NCBI GenBank assembly: GCA_028819775.1
Contig: JAPPKV010000242.1
Coordinates: forward strand, 1 to 6,048
Source of the DNA: Gammaproteobacteria bacterium
Lineage (GTDB): Bacteria; Pseudomonadota; Gammaproteobacteria; Pseudomonadales; Azotimanducaceae_A
Direction: 5' to 3'
DNA: 6,048 nucleotides
Shown here: positions 1 to 5,955 of the stretch, in pieces
Numbering within the stretch: position 1 is the stretch's first letter
Layout: each line of letters opens with the position of its first letter
Made by a program: the position numbers and the translations under genes
The notes under the pieces: generated by a model
What the model was told of the DNA's origin: nothing
The model's input: only the letters and a program-made list of their open reading frames with translations
Database searches by the model: none

Positions 1-597
1 TTCCTGCACGAGATCCGCCAGTGGGCGGACTTCCCACCCCATCGGGTTCTCAACCGGATCGCCAAACATCCTGACGAACAGCGCCGGCACGAACTCGCGC
101 AATCGGTCGGCGGCTCGCCGGCGCAGCGCCTGGATTCGCGCAGCCCGGTTCAGGATGTCCACGATCCGCCGCTGCTCGTCTAGTGGCGGTAGCGGGACGA
201 GGAGCGACCGCAGATCTTTCTGTCCGATTGCGGTGAAGGTGCTACCGATTCCCTTCGCGGCAAGTTCAGGCTCGCGGTATTTGAGCACCCAATGGACGAA
301 ATCGGGCAGCGCCACTTTGTCGTCAGGTCGAATCGCGGCCAGTCCTCGCCCGATGCAACAACGTTCCGCGGCGATGTTCGTCGGTCCGACAGGGGCACGA
401 ACCGAGATGAGGATGTCTCCGGCTTCGGCGATCTTCTTGGGTGCCGTGCACCATTTCCGAGCCGTTGGATGGGTTTCGCCAAAATCGGCTTTGCCCTGGA
501 AAAAAGGCAGGCCCGCCCCATCCTCGTTGTACGTGCTTCCGGGGGGCGATTGGCCTGCCGTGATGGCCGCGATCTCGGCCAGGGCAACCGTCTTCAC
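1..597 (-). CDS. hsdS: Type I restriction-modification specificity subunit HsdS, partial (C-terminus beyond window)
   Basis: HsdS is the DNA-recognition subunit of type I restriction-modification enzymes; each of its two target recognition domains (TRDs) reads one half of a split site. The frame is open for 199 codons from a GTG at 597 and runs off the left edge without a stop. Residues 1-19 (MKTVALAEIAAITAGQSPP) are a typical HsdS opening. TRD1 spans about residues 1-139, with GDILISVRAPVG at 60-71 and the characteristic ending LVPLPPLDEQRRIV at about 133-146. The helical spacer follows (about 140-178), and FGDPVENPMGWEVRPLADL at 178 onward begins the second half. The GTG overlaps the hsdM stop as GTGA (597-594), which suggests translational coupling; no Shine-Dalgarno is visible. 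Full-length HsdS is usually about 400 residues, so roughly half is missing, including most of TRD2. The target sequence cannot be predicted from this. Confidence 0.95.
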   Translation of the reverse strand, partial: MKTVALAEIAAITAGQSPPGSTYNEDGAGLPFFQGKADFGETHPTARKWCTAPKKIAEAGDILISVRAPVGPTNIAAERCCIGRGLAAIRPDDKVALPDFVHWVLKYREPELAAKGIGSTFTAIGQKDLRSLLVPLPPLDEQRRIVDILNRAARIQALRRRAADRLREFVPALFVRMFGDPVENPMGWEVRPLADLVQE

Positions 598-2219
598 GTC
601 ACGGTCCGCACGGCCGCCGCCAAGTCGTCGATCTCGGCGAGGATCTCGTTCTCGGTGGCCTTCAGTTCGTCGAGGATCTCTAGCGGGTCACGATGGTCAA
701 CCCGCGTCCGGCCCTGCGGCCGGTACCTCCCGGCGCTTAGGTTGAAGTCGGCCTCACGGATAGCGTCCGCCCCGGCGAACCACCACTTCTCGGTCCAGTC
801 CGTGTCCGGGCCGCGCTGGCTCCAGGCCGCCCATCGGGCGTCGCGCTCCCGGAAGGCCGACACGAGGCCGGGTAGGTCGTCCTCGTCGATCGGCGTATCG
901 TGGTTCGCGTCCAGCTTGAAGCCGTCGTGGTCAGCGTGCAGGAACATCACCCGCTCAGTGGCCCCGCCTTTGTGGAAGACGAGTACGGAGGTCTTGACGC
1001 CCGAATACGGGTTGAACACCCCTCCCGGCAGCGACAGTACCGCCTCGACCCGGTTGTTCTCGACCAGCTTGCGGCGTAACTCCCGGTGTGCGCCCGTCGA
1101 GCCGAACAGGACGCCTTCGGGGACTACGATGCCGCACCGCCCGCCGTCCATCAAATGGTTCAGCATGTACTGGAGAAACAGCAGTTCCGTCTGCCGCGTC
1201 CTGCCGACCTTCACATCGTCGACGATCCGATCCGCGTCCAACCGCCCGGAGAAGGGCGGATTAGCGAGCACGACATCGAAGCCCTTAAGTGGCAGCCCGA
1301 GCCCCGCCTTCGTCGCCCGGTCCAGGGAGCGGGTCAGAGCGTCTCGTCGGAGGATTCGCACCCTGTCCAGCCCACGCAGGGACAAGTTCATCGTGGCGAG
1401 CCGGACCATCCGCGGGTCCACGTCGTTGCCGAACAGCGTCGCCTCGTGCAACTGCCGCACGGCGGCGCGGCTCAAGGTGTCGCCGAGCCCGCGCCGAACC
1501 GTCTTACGGTCCGCCTCAATCTCCTCGATGCCCGCGTCCGAGGAGTTCGCGAGCCGGATGTGGTCGTACGCGCCGACCAGAAACCCCGCCGTGCCGGCGG
1601 CCGGGTCGTGGACCGTCTCGCCAAGCCGGGGGTCCACAAGCTGGACCATGGCGCGGATGACGTGGCGGGGCGTGCGGAACTGCCCCAACTCGCCCGCCTG
1701 CCGGATTTGCCGCAACACGTGCTCAAACAGATCGCCCTTGGTGTCGGCATCCACCTGTTCAAGATGCAGATCATTGACGTGGCTGACGACCTGGGCAAGC
1801 ACCGTCGGTTCGTCGATCACGAGCCGAGCATCTGCCATGAAGTCGGTGACTCCCTCGGCGGCGATCCCGGCGTGGAAAGGGAAGACCTCTTCCCGCACCC
1901 ACGACACGAGCCGCTGGCCGTTGAGCGCGTTCGCCCATTCGGACCAGCGCAGCGTCTCGCACGGGACCGATGCTGATCCGGGTTCGCGAGCGTTGCGCGG
2001 ATTCCGCAGCGTCCATTCGCCGACGAACGCGCCGGGGTACGGCTTCGCGCCGGGCCGGCGGGCCGCCCGAACCCGCGCTGCGTCCGCCGCTTCGAACATG
2101 TAGAAGTAGATGAGGAAGCTCAGTTGCTCGGCGTTCTGGGCCGGATCCGGGTAGCCCCCGGCGAACAGGTAGTCGCGAATCCGGTCGATGGCGCGCCGGA
2201 GTTCCGGTGTCAGAGGCAT
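594..2219 (-). CDS. hsdM: Type I restriction-modification DNA methyltransferase subunit HsdM (N6-adenine)
   Basis: HsdM transfers a methyl group from S-adenosylmethionine to N6 of adenine in the site chosen by HsdS, working as an M2S complex that also forms the core of the restriction enzyme. The 541-residue protein has an HsdM N-terminal helical domain (about 5-150, including GGYPDPAQNAEQLSFLIYFY at 21-40). GQFRTPRHV (179-187) opens the catalytic domain. SAM-binding motif I is DPAAGTAGFL (205-214), GNDVDPRMVRLATMNL follows at 264-279, and the catalytic NPPF is at 320-323. All key residues are present. I chose the ATG at 2219, 10 bases after the hsdR stop, because family similarity begins at PLTPELRRAIDRIRDYLF. 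A TTG at 2285 would add 22 Arg/Thr-rich residues overlapping hsdR and looks wrong. The ribosome-binding region is weak, so coupling to hsdR translation is likely. The length is normal for the family. Confidence 0.97.
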   Translation of the reverse strand: MPLTPELRRAIDRIRDYLFAGGYPDPAQNAEQLSFLIYFYMFEAADAARVRAARRPGAKPYPGAFVGEWTLRNPRNAREPGSASVPCETLRWSEWANALNGQRLVSWVREEVFPFHAGIAAEGVTDFMADARLVIDEPTVLAQVVSHVNDLHLEQVDADTKGDLFEHVLRQIRQAGELGQFRTPRHVIRAMVQLVDPRLGETVHDPAAGTAGFLVGAYDHIRLANSSDAGIEEIEADRKTVRRGLGDTLSRAAVRQLHEATLFGNDVDPRMVRLATMNLSLRGLDRVRILRRDALTRSLDRATKAGLGLPLKGFDVVLANPPFSGRLDADRIVDDVKVGRTRQTELLFLQYMLNHLMDGGRCGIVVPEGVLFGSTGAHRELRRKLVENNRVEAVLSLPGGVFNPYSGVKTSVLVFHKGGATERVMFLHADHDGFKLDANHDTPIDEDDLPGLVSAFRERDARWAAWSQRGPDTDWTEKWWFAGADAIREADFNLSAGRYRPQGRTRVDHRDPLEILDELKATENEILAEIDDLAAAVRTVT

Positions 2220-2229
2220 GGCGGAAGTG

Positions 2230-4371
2230 TCACGGCGCGGTTCGGTCGTCGTCCTTCTCGGAGTCGGACGCGCTGCCCCGCCCAAACACGGCCGCGTTGC
2301 AGCTGGCGATCAGGTGGTCGAGAGCCGACTGCCCTCCGAAGACCCGCCGCGCCTGGTCGTAACCGCCAAGCCCGGTGAAGGGGTGCTCATCGAAGTCGTA
2401 GTCGCCGAACGCGTCCATATGCATCGCGTCGGCCCGGATCCGGCTTCCGATCAAGCTGGCCCAGCGCTCCTGCTCTGCGTCGAGGTTCTGGCCGCCGCGC
2501 CATGCCTCGAAGCGCAAACCAACCTCGGCCGCGCGGGTGTCGTGCTCAGCAGTTCGGACGATCCGGCCATGCTCGTCCAGAGTCAGCCAGTCGCGACTCG
2601 CGGGATCGATCTGATCGTCAACGTCGAGCGTCAGCAGCATGCGCGGCTCGAGGCGCGCGGGTGCCGTCTGTGCCAGAACTTCTCCGCCGCTTCCGATGTC
2701 TTCATCGTCGTCGCCGTGGAACTCCGTCACGCCCACGAAATCGAAGATCGTGAAGTGGGTCTTGCCGATGTGCGGAGCCTTCCGGGTGCCGCGCCCGCGC
2801 ATCTGCCGGTAGAGGATGGCGCTTGCCGTGAACCGCGCCATGACCAGACTGACCACCTCGGGGCAGTCGAAGCCGGTATCGAGCATGTTGACGCTCACCA
2901 GGATCTTGGGGAACTCCTCCTCCTTGAACCGCTTGATGATGGCGCTCGCGTCCGGGGCCGGGCCGCCCCCGACGTCGCTGACCACGAAGTCGGCATATGG
3001 CGTCGAGGGATGCGGCTTCAGGTCGGCAAACTGTTCGTCGAACATCGCCGCCAGCGCCTCGGCATGGCGCTTCGTTACCGCGAACACGATGGTCTTTCCC
3101 CGTGTCGGCCAGCGTCGTATGCCGTCCCTACCCGTGAACCCCTTCTCGTGGGCGTCGCGGAACTCCCGCACGATGGCCCGGTTGCGTTCCGGAATGGTGA
3201 ACGTCCGCTCCAGCGCCCGCGGGTCCACGATGATGGAGTCGGATTGTTCGAACAGCTTCTCGAATTCAACCCGGGCCGCCTTTTCCATCGCCGTCCAGTC
3301 GAGGTCCTGGCGCTCCACCTTGAACCCGTTCTCGGCGGCTGTCTTGACCGTCATCGCCTTGTAAATGCGGTACGGGACCAGGTGCCCCTCGTCGATCGCC
3401 TCGCGAAGGGTGTACCGAAAGGTCGGCTCCACGAGCTCGAAGAACCGCAGCGTGTCGCGGACGAAGTGGCCGTCCTCTGCGTCCGACAACATCTCAGCCT
3501 CGGCCATGCACGGTGTCGCGGTCAGGCCGAGCTGTATGCCATCGAAGTGCCGGAGTGTCCCGCTCCACTTCCCATAGATCGAGCGGTGGCATTCGTCGGT
3601 GATCACGAGGTCGAAGTAGCCCGACGACAGGTCGCGGTACTCCGTAATCATTGTCTGCAAGGTCGCGATCGTGATCCGCTTCGTCCAGTCGAAACCCCGG
3701 CCCGGTCGGAGCACGTGGCAGGGGTAGTCACGCAGATGGTCGTTGAAGGCGTCCTCGGCTTGTCCGGCAAGGGCGATGCGGTCCACGAGAAAGAGGACCC
3801 GAGTCACGATGCCCGCCTCGAACAGTCTCTTGACGAACGCCGCCGCCGTCCGGGTCTTGCCGGTCCCGGTCGCCATCTCCACAAGCAGCTTGCGCCGCCC
3901 GCGCGAGACCTCGGCGGTCAGCGCCTCGATGCAGGCGATCTGGTACTCGCGATCCGCGATGCGCCGGTCAATCTCGACACTGGACACGTCCAACCGATTC
4001 CTGCGGGCGGCAATCCGCCGCTCCAGGTCGTCCCGGGCGTAGAAGGTGGCGATCTTGCGGGCGTGAGCGTCGGTCTCATGGTCCAGGAACCAGACCTCCT
4101 CCCCGTTCGACAGAAACACGAACGGCACGTCGAGCTGCTTGGCGTAGTGGCGCCCCTGACCTTGCGCCGCGATGGGGTTGACACTGGCACCCTTGGCTTC
4201 GATCACCGCAACAGGCCGACCGGAACGGTCGCACAGTGCGTAGTCAGCCCGCGAACCGTCTGGGAGCGTGTGCTCAAAGAGGACGCTTACGCCGTCGGTG
4301 AGATTCCAACCCGCATCCTTGAGCAGGGCGTCGATCTTGACGCGCGAGAAGGCTTCGGTCGTTCGGCTCAT
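2230..4371 (-). CDS. hsdR: Type I restriction enzyme motor/nuclease subunit HsdR (EcoEI-like C-terminus)
   Basis: HsdR is the ATP-dependent translocase and endonuclease that joins HsdM and HsdS to cut unmethylated DNA. In the 713-residue product, an N-terminal PD-(D/E)xK nuclease is visible as D43 (in SRADYALCD) with E58-A-K60. A superfamily 2 motor follows: Walker A MATGTGKT at 166-173, LFLVDRIAL at 193-201, DECH at 259-262, LTATP at 283-287, MLDTGFDCP at 496-504 and motif VI QMRGRGTR at 523-530. The C-terminal part (about 600-695, with RWASLIGSRIRADA and FTGLGGYDQARRVFGG) resembles the EcoEI_R_C domain. The protein is shorter than EcoKI or EcoR124I HsdR (over 1000 residues) but fits the compact EcoEI-like group. 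The ATG at 4371 has only a weak GAGG three bases upstream. It lies 54 bases after the DUF4160 stop and 10 bases before hsdM. All catalytic motifs are intact, so it is probably functional. Confidence 0.97.
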   Translation of the reverse strand: MSRTTEAFSRVKIDALLKDAGWNLTDGVSVLFEHTLPDGSRADYALCDRSGRPVAVIEAKGASVNPIAAQGQGRHYAKQLDVPFVFLSNGEEVWFLDHETDAHARKIATFYARDDLERRIAARRNRLDVSSVEIDRRIADREYQIACIEALTAEVSRGRRKLLVEMATGTGKTRTAAAFVKRLFEAGIVTRVLFLVDRIALAGQAEDAFNDHLRDYPCHVLRPGRGFDWTKRITIATLQTMITEYRDLSSGYFDLVITDECHRSIYGKWSGTLRHFDGIQLGLTATPCMAEAEMLSDAEDGHFVRDTLRFFELVEPTFRYTLREAIDEGHLVPYRIYKAMTVKTAAENGFKVERQDLDWTAMEKAARVEFEKLFEQSDSIIVDPRALERTFTIPERNRAIVREFRDAHEKGFTGRDGIRRWPTRGKTIVFAVTKRHAEALAAMFDEQFADLKPHPSTPYADFVVSDVGGGPAPDASAIIKRFKEEEFPKILVSVNMLDTGFDCPEVVSLVMARFTASAILYRQMRGRGTRKAPHIGKTHFTIFDFVGVTEFHGDDDEDIGSGGEVLAQTAPARLEPRMLLTLDVDDQIDPASRDWLTLDEHGRIVRTAEHDTRAAEVGLRFEAWRGGQNLDAEQERWASLIGSRIRADAMHMDAFGDYDFDEHPFTGLGGYDQARRVFGGQSALDHLIASCNAAVFGRGSASDSEKDDDRTAP

Positions 4372-4425
4372 TCGCCTCGTCGTGGATCGCTGAACGGCGA
4401 CGCCCCTGCGGGATCCGCGCCCCGA

Positions 4426-4686
4426 TCAGTCCAGTGGCGGGATCCTTCCAGGCGCTTCTCCGCGCCTCGCCCTCTTCCAGGCAACCAGCAGTTCATCGCG
4501 ATGTGACGCGGCCCACTCCAACACGAGCCGCCGTGCAGTACGCGGTAGGTCGCCGCGATTGATCGCAACATCCTCGATATCAATCACTGCATCGTGGCTG
4601 CCACATTTCGCGTGGAAGTGTGGCGGCTCGTGGTCGCGGAAGAAGATCTGAATGACGATCCCATAGAAGCGGCTCACCTCAGGCAC
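4426..4686 (-). CDS. DUF4160 domain protein
   Basis: This 86-residue protein matches the DUF4160 family throughout its length. MPEVSRFYGIVIQIFF opens it, the signature HEPPHFHA is at 19-26, VIDIED at 34-39, and the helical end ARRLVLEWAASHRDELL is at 51-67. No signal peptide or membrane segment is seen, so it is probably cytoplasmic. The biochemical role of the family is not established. The His-rich HxPPHFH motif could bind metal or be catalytic, but that is inference. The GTG start at 4686 overlaps the end of the DUF2442 gene by 8 bases, and the homologous N-terminus (MPxxSRF) supports this start even though the Shine-Dalgarno is poor; translation is likely coupled to the upstream gene. DUF4160 and DUF2442 genes are, from my general recollection, often neighbours, and the small overlapping pair has the architecture of a toxin-antitoxin module. 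That function is not shown here. Confidence 0.9.
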   Translation of the reverse strand: MPEVSRFYGIVIQIFFRDHEPPHFHAKCGSHDAVIDIEDVAINRGDLPRTARRLVLEWAASHRDELLVAWKRARRGEAPGRIPPLD

Positions 4687-4987
4687 TGCGGGAGCGCTCT
4701 CTCAGTCCGGGCCAGATGTCCTCGGGAGACTTGCCTGTTATCTCAAGATAGAGGGCCTCGGGACACAGATCAATCTCATTCCTCCATGCGATTTCGCCAA
4801 GTTCGCCGATCCGCACATCTTCAAAGAAACCCCGGTCCAGCCACGCCGCGAAAACCCCCTTTCCGGCCACATCCGAAAGGTCGATCTCGCCTTCCACCCC
4901 GTCCTCGTACCGGAGCCAGATGCAAAATCCGGCGCGGGGTTCGACATCCACTGGCCTCAGTCGGGCGGATCCTGTTGGTGAACTCAT
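4679..4987 (-). CDS. DUF2442 domain protein
   Basis: This 102-residue cytoplasmic protein is recognised as DUF2442 by a core running from VEPRAGFCIWLRYEDG (15-30) through GEIDLSDVAGKGVFAAWLD (33-51) to the closing GEIAWRNEIDLCPEALYLE (64-82). The family is small, its function is undetermined, and it is related to the N-terminal domain of the structurally solved protein NE0471. The ATG at 4987 was chosen because family similarity starts just after it and GGAGGAG lies 9 bases upstream (4997-5003). An in-frame ATG at 5044 also has GGAGG upstream and would add 19 mostly basic residues, so the longer form cannot be excluded. Its stop lies inside the start of the DUF4160 gene (8-base overlap), a sign of coupled expression. 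The membrane-protein gene ends 73 bases upstream. An antitoxin-like or partner role for the DUF4160 protein is a guess from gene arrangement. Confidence 0.88.
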   Translation of the reverse strand: MSSPTGSARLRPVDVEPRAGFCIWLRYEDGVEGEIDLSDVAGKGVFAAWLDRGFFEDVRIGELGEIAWRNEIDLCPEALYLEITGKSPEDIWPGLRERSRSA

Positions 4988-4996
4988 GGTCTCAAA

Positions 4997-5003
4997 CTCC
5001 TCC
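4997..5003 (-). promoter_or_regulatory. Shine-Dalgarno for the DUF2442 gene (short start)
   Basis: The minus strand reads GGAGGAG here, 9 bases before the ATG at 4987. It is the strongest ribosome-binding site in the window and is the main sequence reason for choosing the 102-residue form. Confidence 0.7.
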
Positions 5004-5055
5004 CTTCGTGTCTTCCTCAGGCGTTTGCGAACTCGGCCCGCCATCCTGGCTTTTT

Positions 5056-5060
5056 CCTCC
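5056..5060 (-). promoter_or_regulatory. Alternative Shine-Dalgarno for a longer DUF2442 start
   Basis: The minus strand reads GGAGG immediately after the stop codon of the membrane-protein gene, 11 bases before an in-frame ATG at 5044. If used, the DUF2442 product would have 121 residues with a basic N-terminal tail (MAGRVRKRLRKTRREEF), and the gap to the upstream gene would shrink to 16 bases. The spacing is slightly long, so this site is ranked below the one at 4997-5003. Confidence 0.4.
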
Positions 5061-5609
5061 CTAGTTGTTGTCGGGAGGAGGCGCCGCGGTTCTACCGCCG
5101 AAATAGAAGCCGATTACTGAGCCGCTCAGGGTGGTCAGCGCCGCAACGACTTCGCTAAAGCCGTCACCAGCGACTTCCGATCCGAAGAGCAGGAAGTTGA
5201 TGGTCGAACCGACGATCACAATCGCCAGCATGCTACGGACGGACCCTCTGGGAAGGCCGAGACCTCTCGCGTCGTTCCGGGCGCCGTTAGCCCTCCATAG
5301 GGACACGGTGGGAAGTACCAGAAGTACTATTGCGAGAAGGCCGACTTCCACCCACAAGAGGCGTGTAACAGCCTCTGACCGAGCGACGCTTGCGCCGTCC
5401 ACCTCGGTCGTGGGTGGCTGACCATCAGACCGCTCCATCGGTTCTGGTTCATTCGGCCGCAGACCTGACTCTGGCGTGGCTTGCTCAGTCGGCGGGTTCT
5501 GAGGCTGCTGGATGGCCGCGGCGCTGAAGGCAAATACCAGCAACCAAAAGAGCGTCGTCGCCATCGTGCGGTTCCAACCTAAGCGGCTACCGGATCCATG
5601 AACTGACAT
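5061..5609 (-). CDS. Hypothetical membrane protein with signal-like N-terminus, Pro/Glu-rich linker and C-terminal hydrophobic segments
   Basis: I cannot name a family for this 182-residue protein with confidence. A hydrophobic N-terminal stretch (about 16-32, TMATTLFWLLVFAFSAAA) looks like a signal peptide with a possible cleavage site after SAAA, or a first membrane helix. A low-complexity, Pro/Glu/Thr-rich segment (33-70) follows. Three further hydrophobic segments lie at about 84-104, 127-143 and 152-170, with a short Pro-rich tail (TAAPPPDNN). GLGLPRGSVRSMLAIVIV (116-133) and GFYFGGR (167-173) resemble a motif pair I recall from small uncharacterised bacterial membrane proteins; this is recollection, not a search result. 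The ATG at 5609 was chosen because GGGAAG lies 8 bases upstream (5618-5623). An in-frame ATG at 5714 lacks a ribosome-binding site and would put 35 polar residues before the signal. It points the same way as the restriction genes and could be first in their transcript. Confidence 0.72.
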   Translation of the reverse strand: MSVHGSGSRLGWNRTMATTLFWLLVFAFSAAAIQQPQNPPTEQATPESGLRPNEPEPMERSDGQPPTTEVDGASVARSEAVTRLLWVEVGLLAIVLLVLPTVSLWRANGARNDARGLGLPRGSVRSMLAIVIVGSTINFLLFGSEVAGDGFSEVVAALTTLSGSVIGFYFGGRTAAPPPDNN

Positions 5610-5617
5610 GTTTGTTT

Positions 5618-5623
5618 CTTCCC
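5618..5623 (-). promoter_or_regulatory. Shine-Dalgarno-like site of the membrane-protein gene
   Basis: GGGAAG on the minus strand stands 8 bases before the ATG at 5609. It favours this start over the in-frame ATG at 5714, which has no purine-rich stretch in front of it. Confidence 0.5.
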
Positions 5624-5728
5624 GTGCCTGCTGCCCCAAAACGTGACTCTTGGAGACGACATCCGTCGTACGGTCGGCGATTCCGAATGCATCCCGGGGA
5701 GCCGCGCCACGCATCTATCGAGTCAAGT

Positions 5729-5857
5729 TTAGACACCGCGAGGAGCACCAGCTTCGCGAACTCGCCAGTCACCCGGATCGCGAGAAAGCGGGACTGGGCC
5801 AACGGCAATCGACACAAGTGATAGGCAGAGTGATATCAAGATCCCAAGACGGAGCAT
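5729..5857 (-). CDS. Possible small hydrophobic peptide, doubtful
   Basis: An ATG at 5857 opens a 42-codon frame ending in TAA at 5729. The first 20 residues (MLRLGILISLCLSLVSIAVG) look like a signal peptide or one membrane helix, followed by a short polar tail rich in Arg, Asp and Gly. No Shine-Dalgarno precedes the ATG. The frame stays open further upstream only into the artefactual G/C runs. It could be a small membrane peptide, the intact start of nothing in particular, or a chance frame. I do not recognise a family. Confidence 0.2.
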   Translation of the reverse strand: MLRLGILISLCLSLVSIAVGPVPLSRDPGDWRVREAGAPRGV

Positions 5858-5868
5858 AAGTTGTTGAT

Positions 5869-5896
5869 AGATTAGCTGTTTATTTGATCTCGATAA
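5869..5896 (-). promoter_or_regulatory. Weak sigma-70-like promoter candidate
   Basis: On the minus strand TTATCG (5896-5891) and TAATCT (5874-5869) are separated by 16 bases inside the AT-rich patch. Each hexamer matches only three of six consensus positions, though the -10 candidate keeps the important T1, A2 and T6. It points toward the membrane-protein gene. Such matches are common by chance in AT-rich DNA. Confidence 0.18.
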
Positions 5897-5955
5897 CGGC
5901 CCGGAGGTCGGCGTTCCAAGCCGGTGGCGCCACGGTGGGCGTGGATGGGGTTGCG

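Larger units (their letters stand above)
5610..5955. other. Region without a firmly supported gene; likely upstream regulatory region
   Basis: About 345 bases separate the membrane-protein start from the low-complexity window end. I see no tRNA, CRISPR repeat, insertion-sequence end or strong hairpin terminator. The stretch 5855-5897 is clearly AT-rich against a GC-rich background, which fits a promoter region for the minus-strand genes. The only coding candidate is a doubtful 42-codon frame at 5729-5857. An 8-base palindrome, TGGCGCCA, lies near 5923-5931; it is too short to interpret. Confidence 0.5.

Noticed and set aside
180..587. Minus-strand frame of 135 codons
   Set aside because: It is an out-of-frame shadow of hsdS; the true frame begins at 597 and encodes a clear TRD and the PLPPLDEQRRIV motif.
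292..2103. Long plus-strand open frame of about 600 codons
   Set aside because: It lies antisense to hsdM and hsdS, whose minus-strand products carry full family motifs. The plus-strand product is Ser/Arg/Pro-rich with no recognisable domain, typical of a shadow frame in GC-rich DNA.
4372..4425. Possible terminator hairpin between the DUF4160 gene and hsdR
   Set aside because: Only a 4-base GCGG/CCGC stem with a 3-base loop can be formed and no T-run follows, so it is unlikely to end transcription.
2188..4506. Plus-strand open frame of 772 codons
   Set aside because: It mirrors hsdR, which has every nuclease and helicase motif on the minus strand. The product is Val/Arg/Gly-rich low-information sequence without domains, so the openness reflects codon bias.
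4594..5064. Plus-strand frame of 156 codons over the DUF2442/DUF4160 genes
   Set aside because: It is antisense to two recognised families, and its product is basic, Pro-rich and unlike any family.
5698..5726. TTGACT on the minus strand as a -35 element (5726-5721)
   Set aside because: The expected -10 position about 17 bases downstream reads GGCTCC, with no resemblance to TATAAT.
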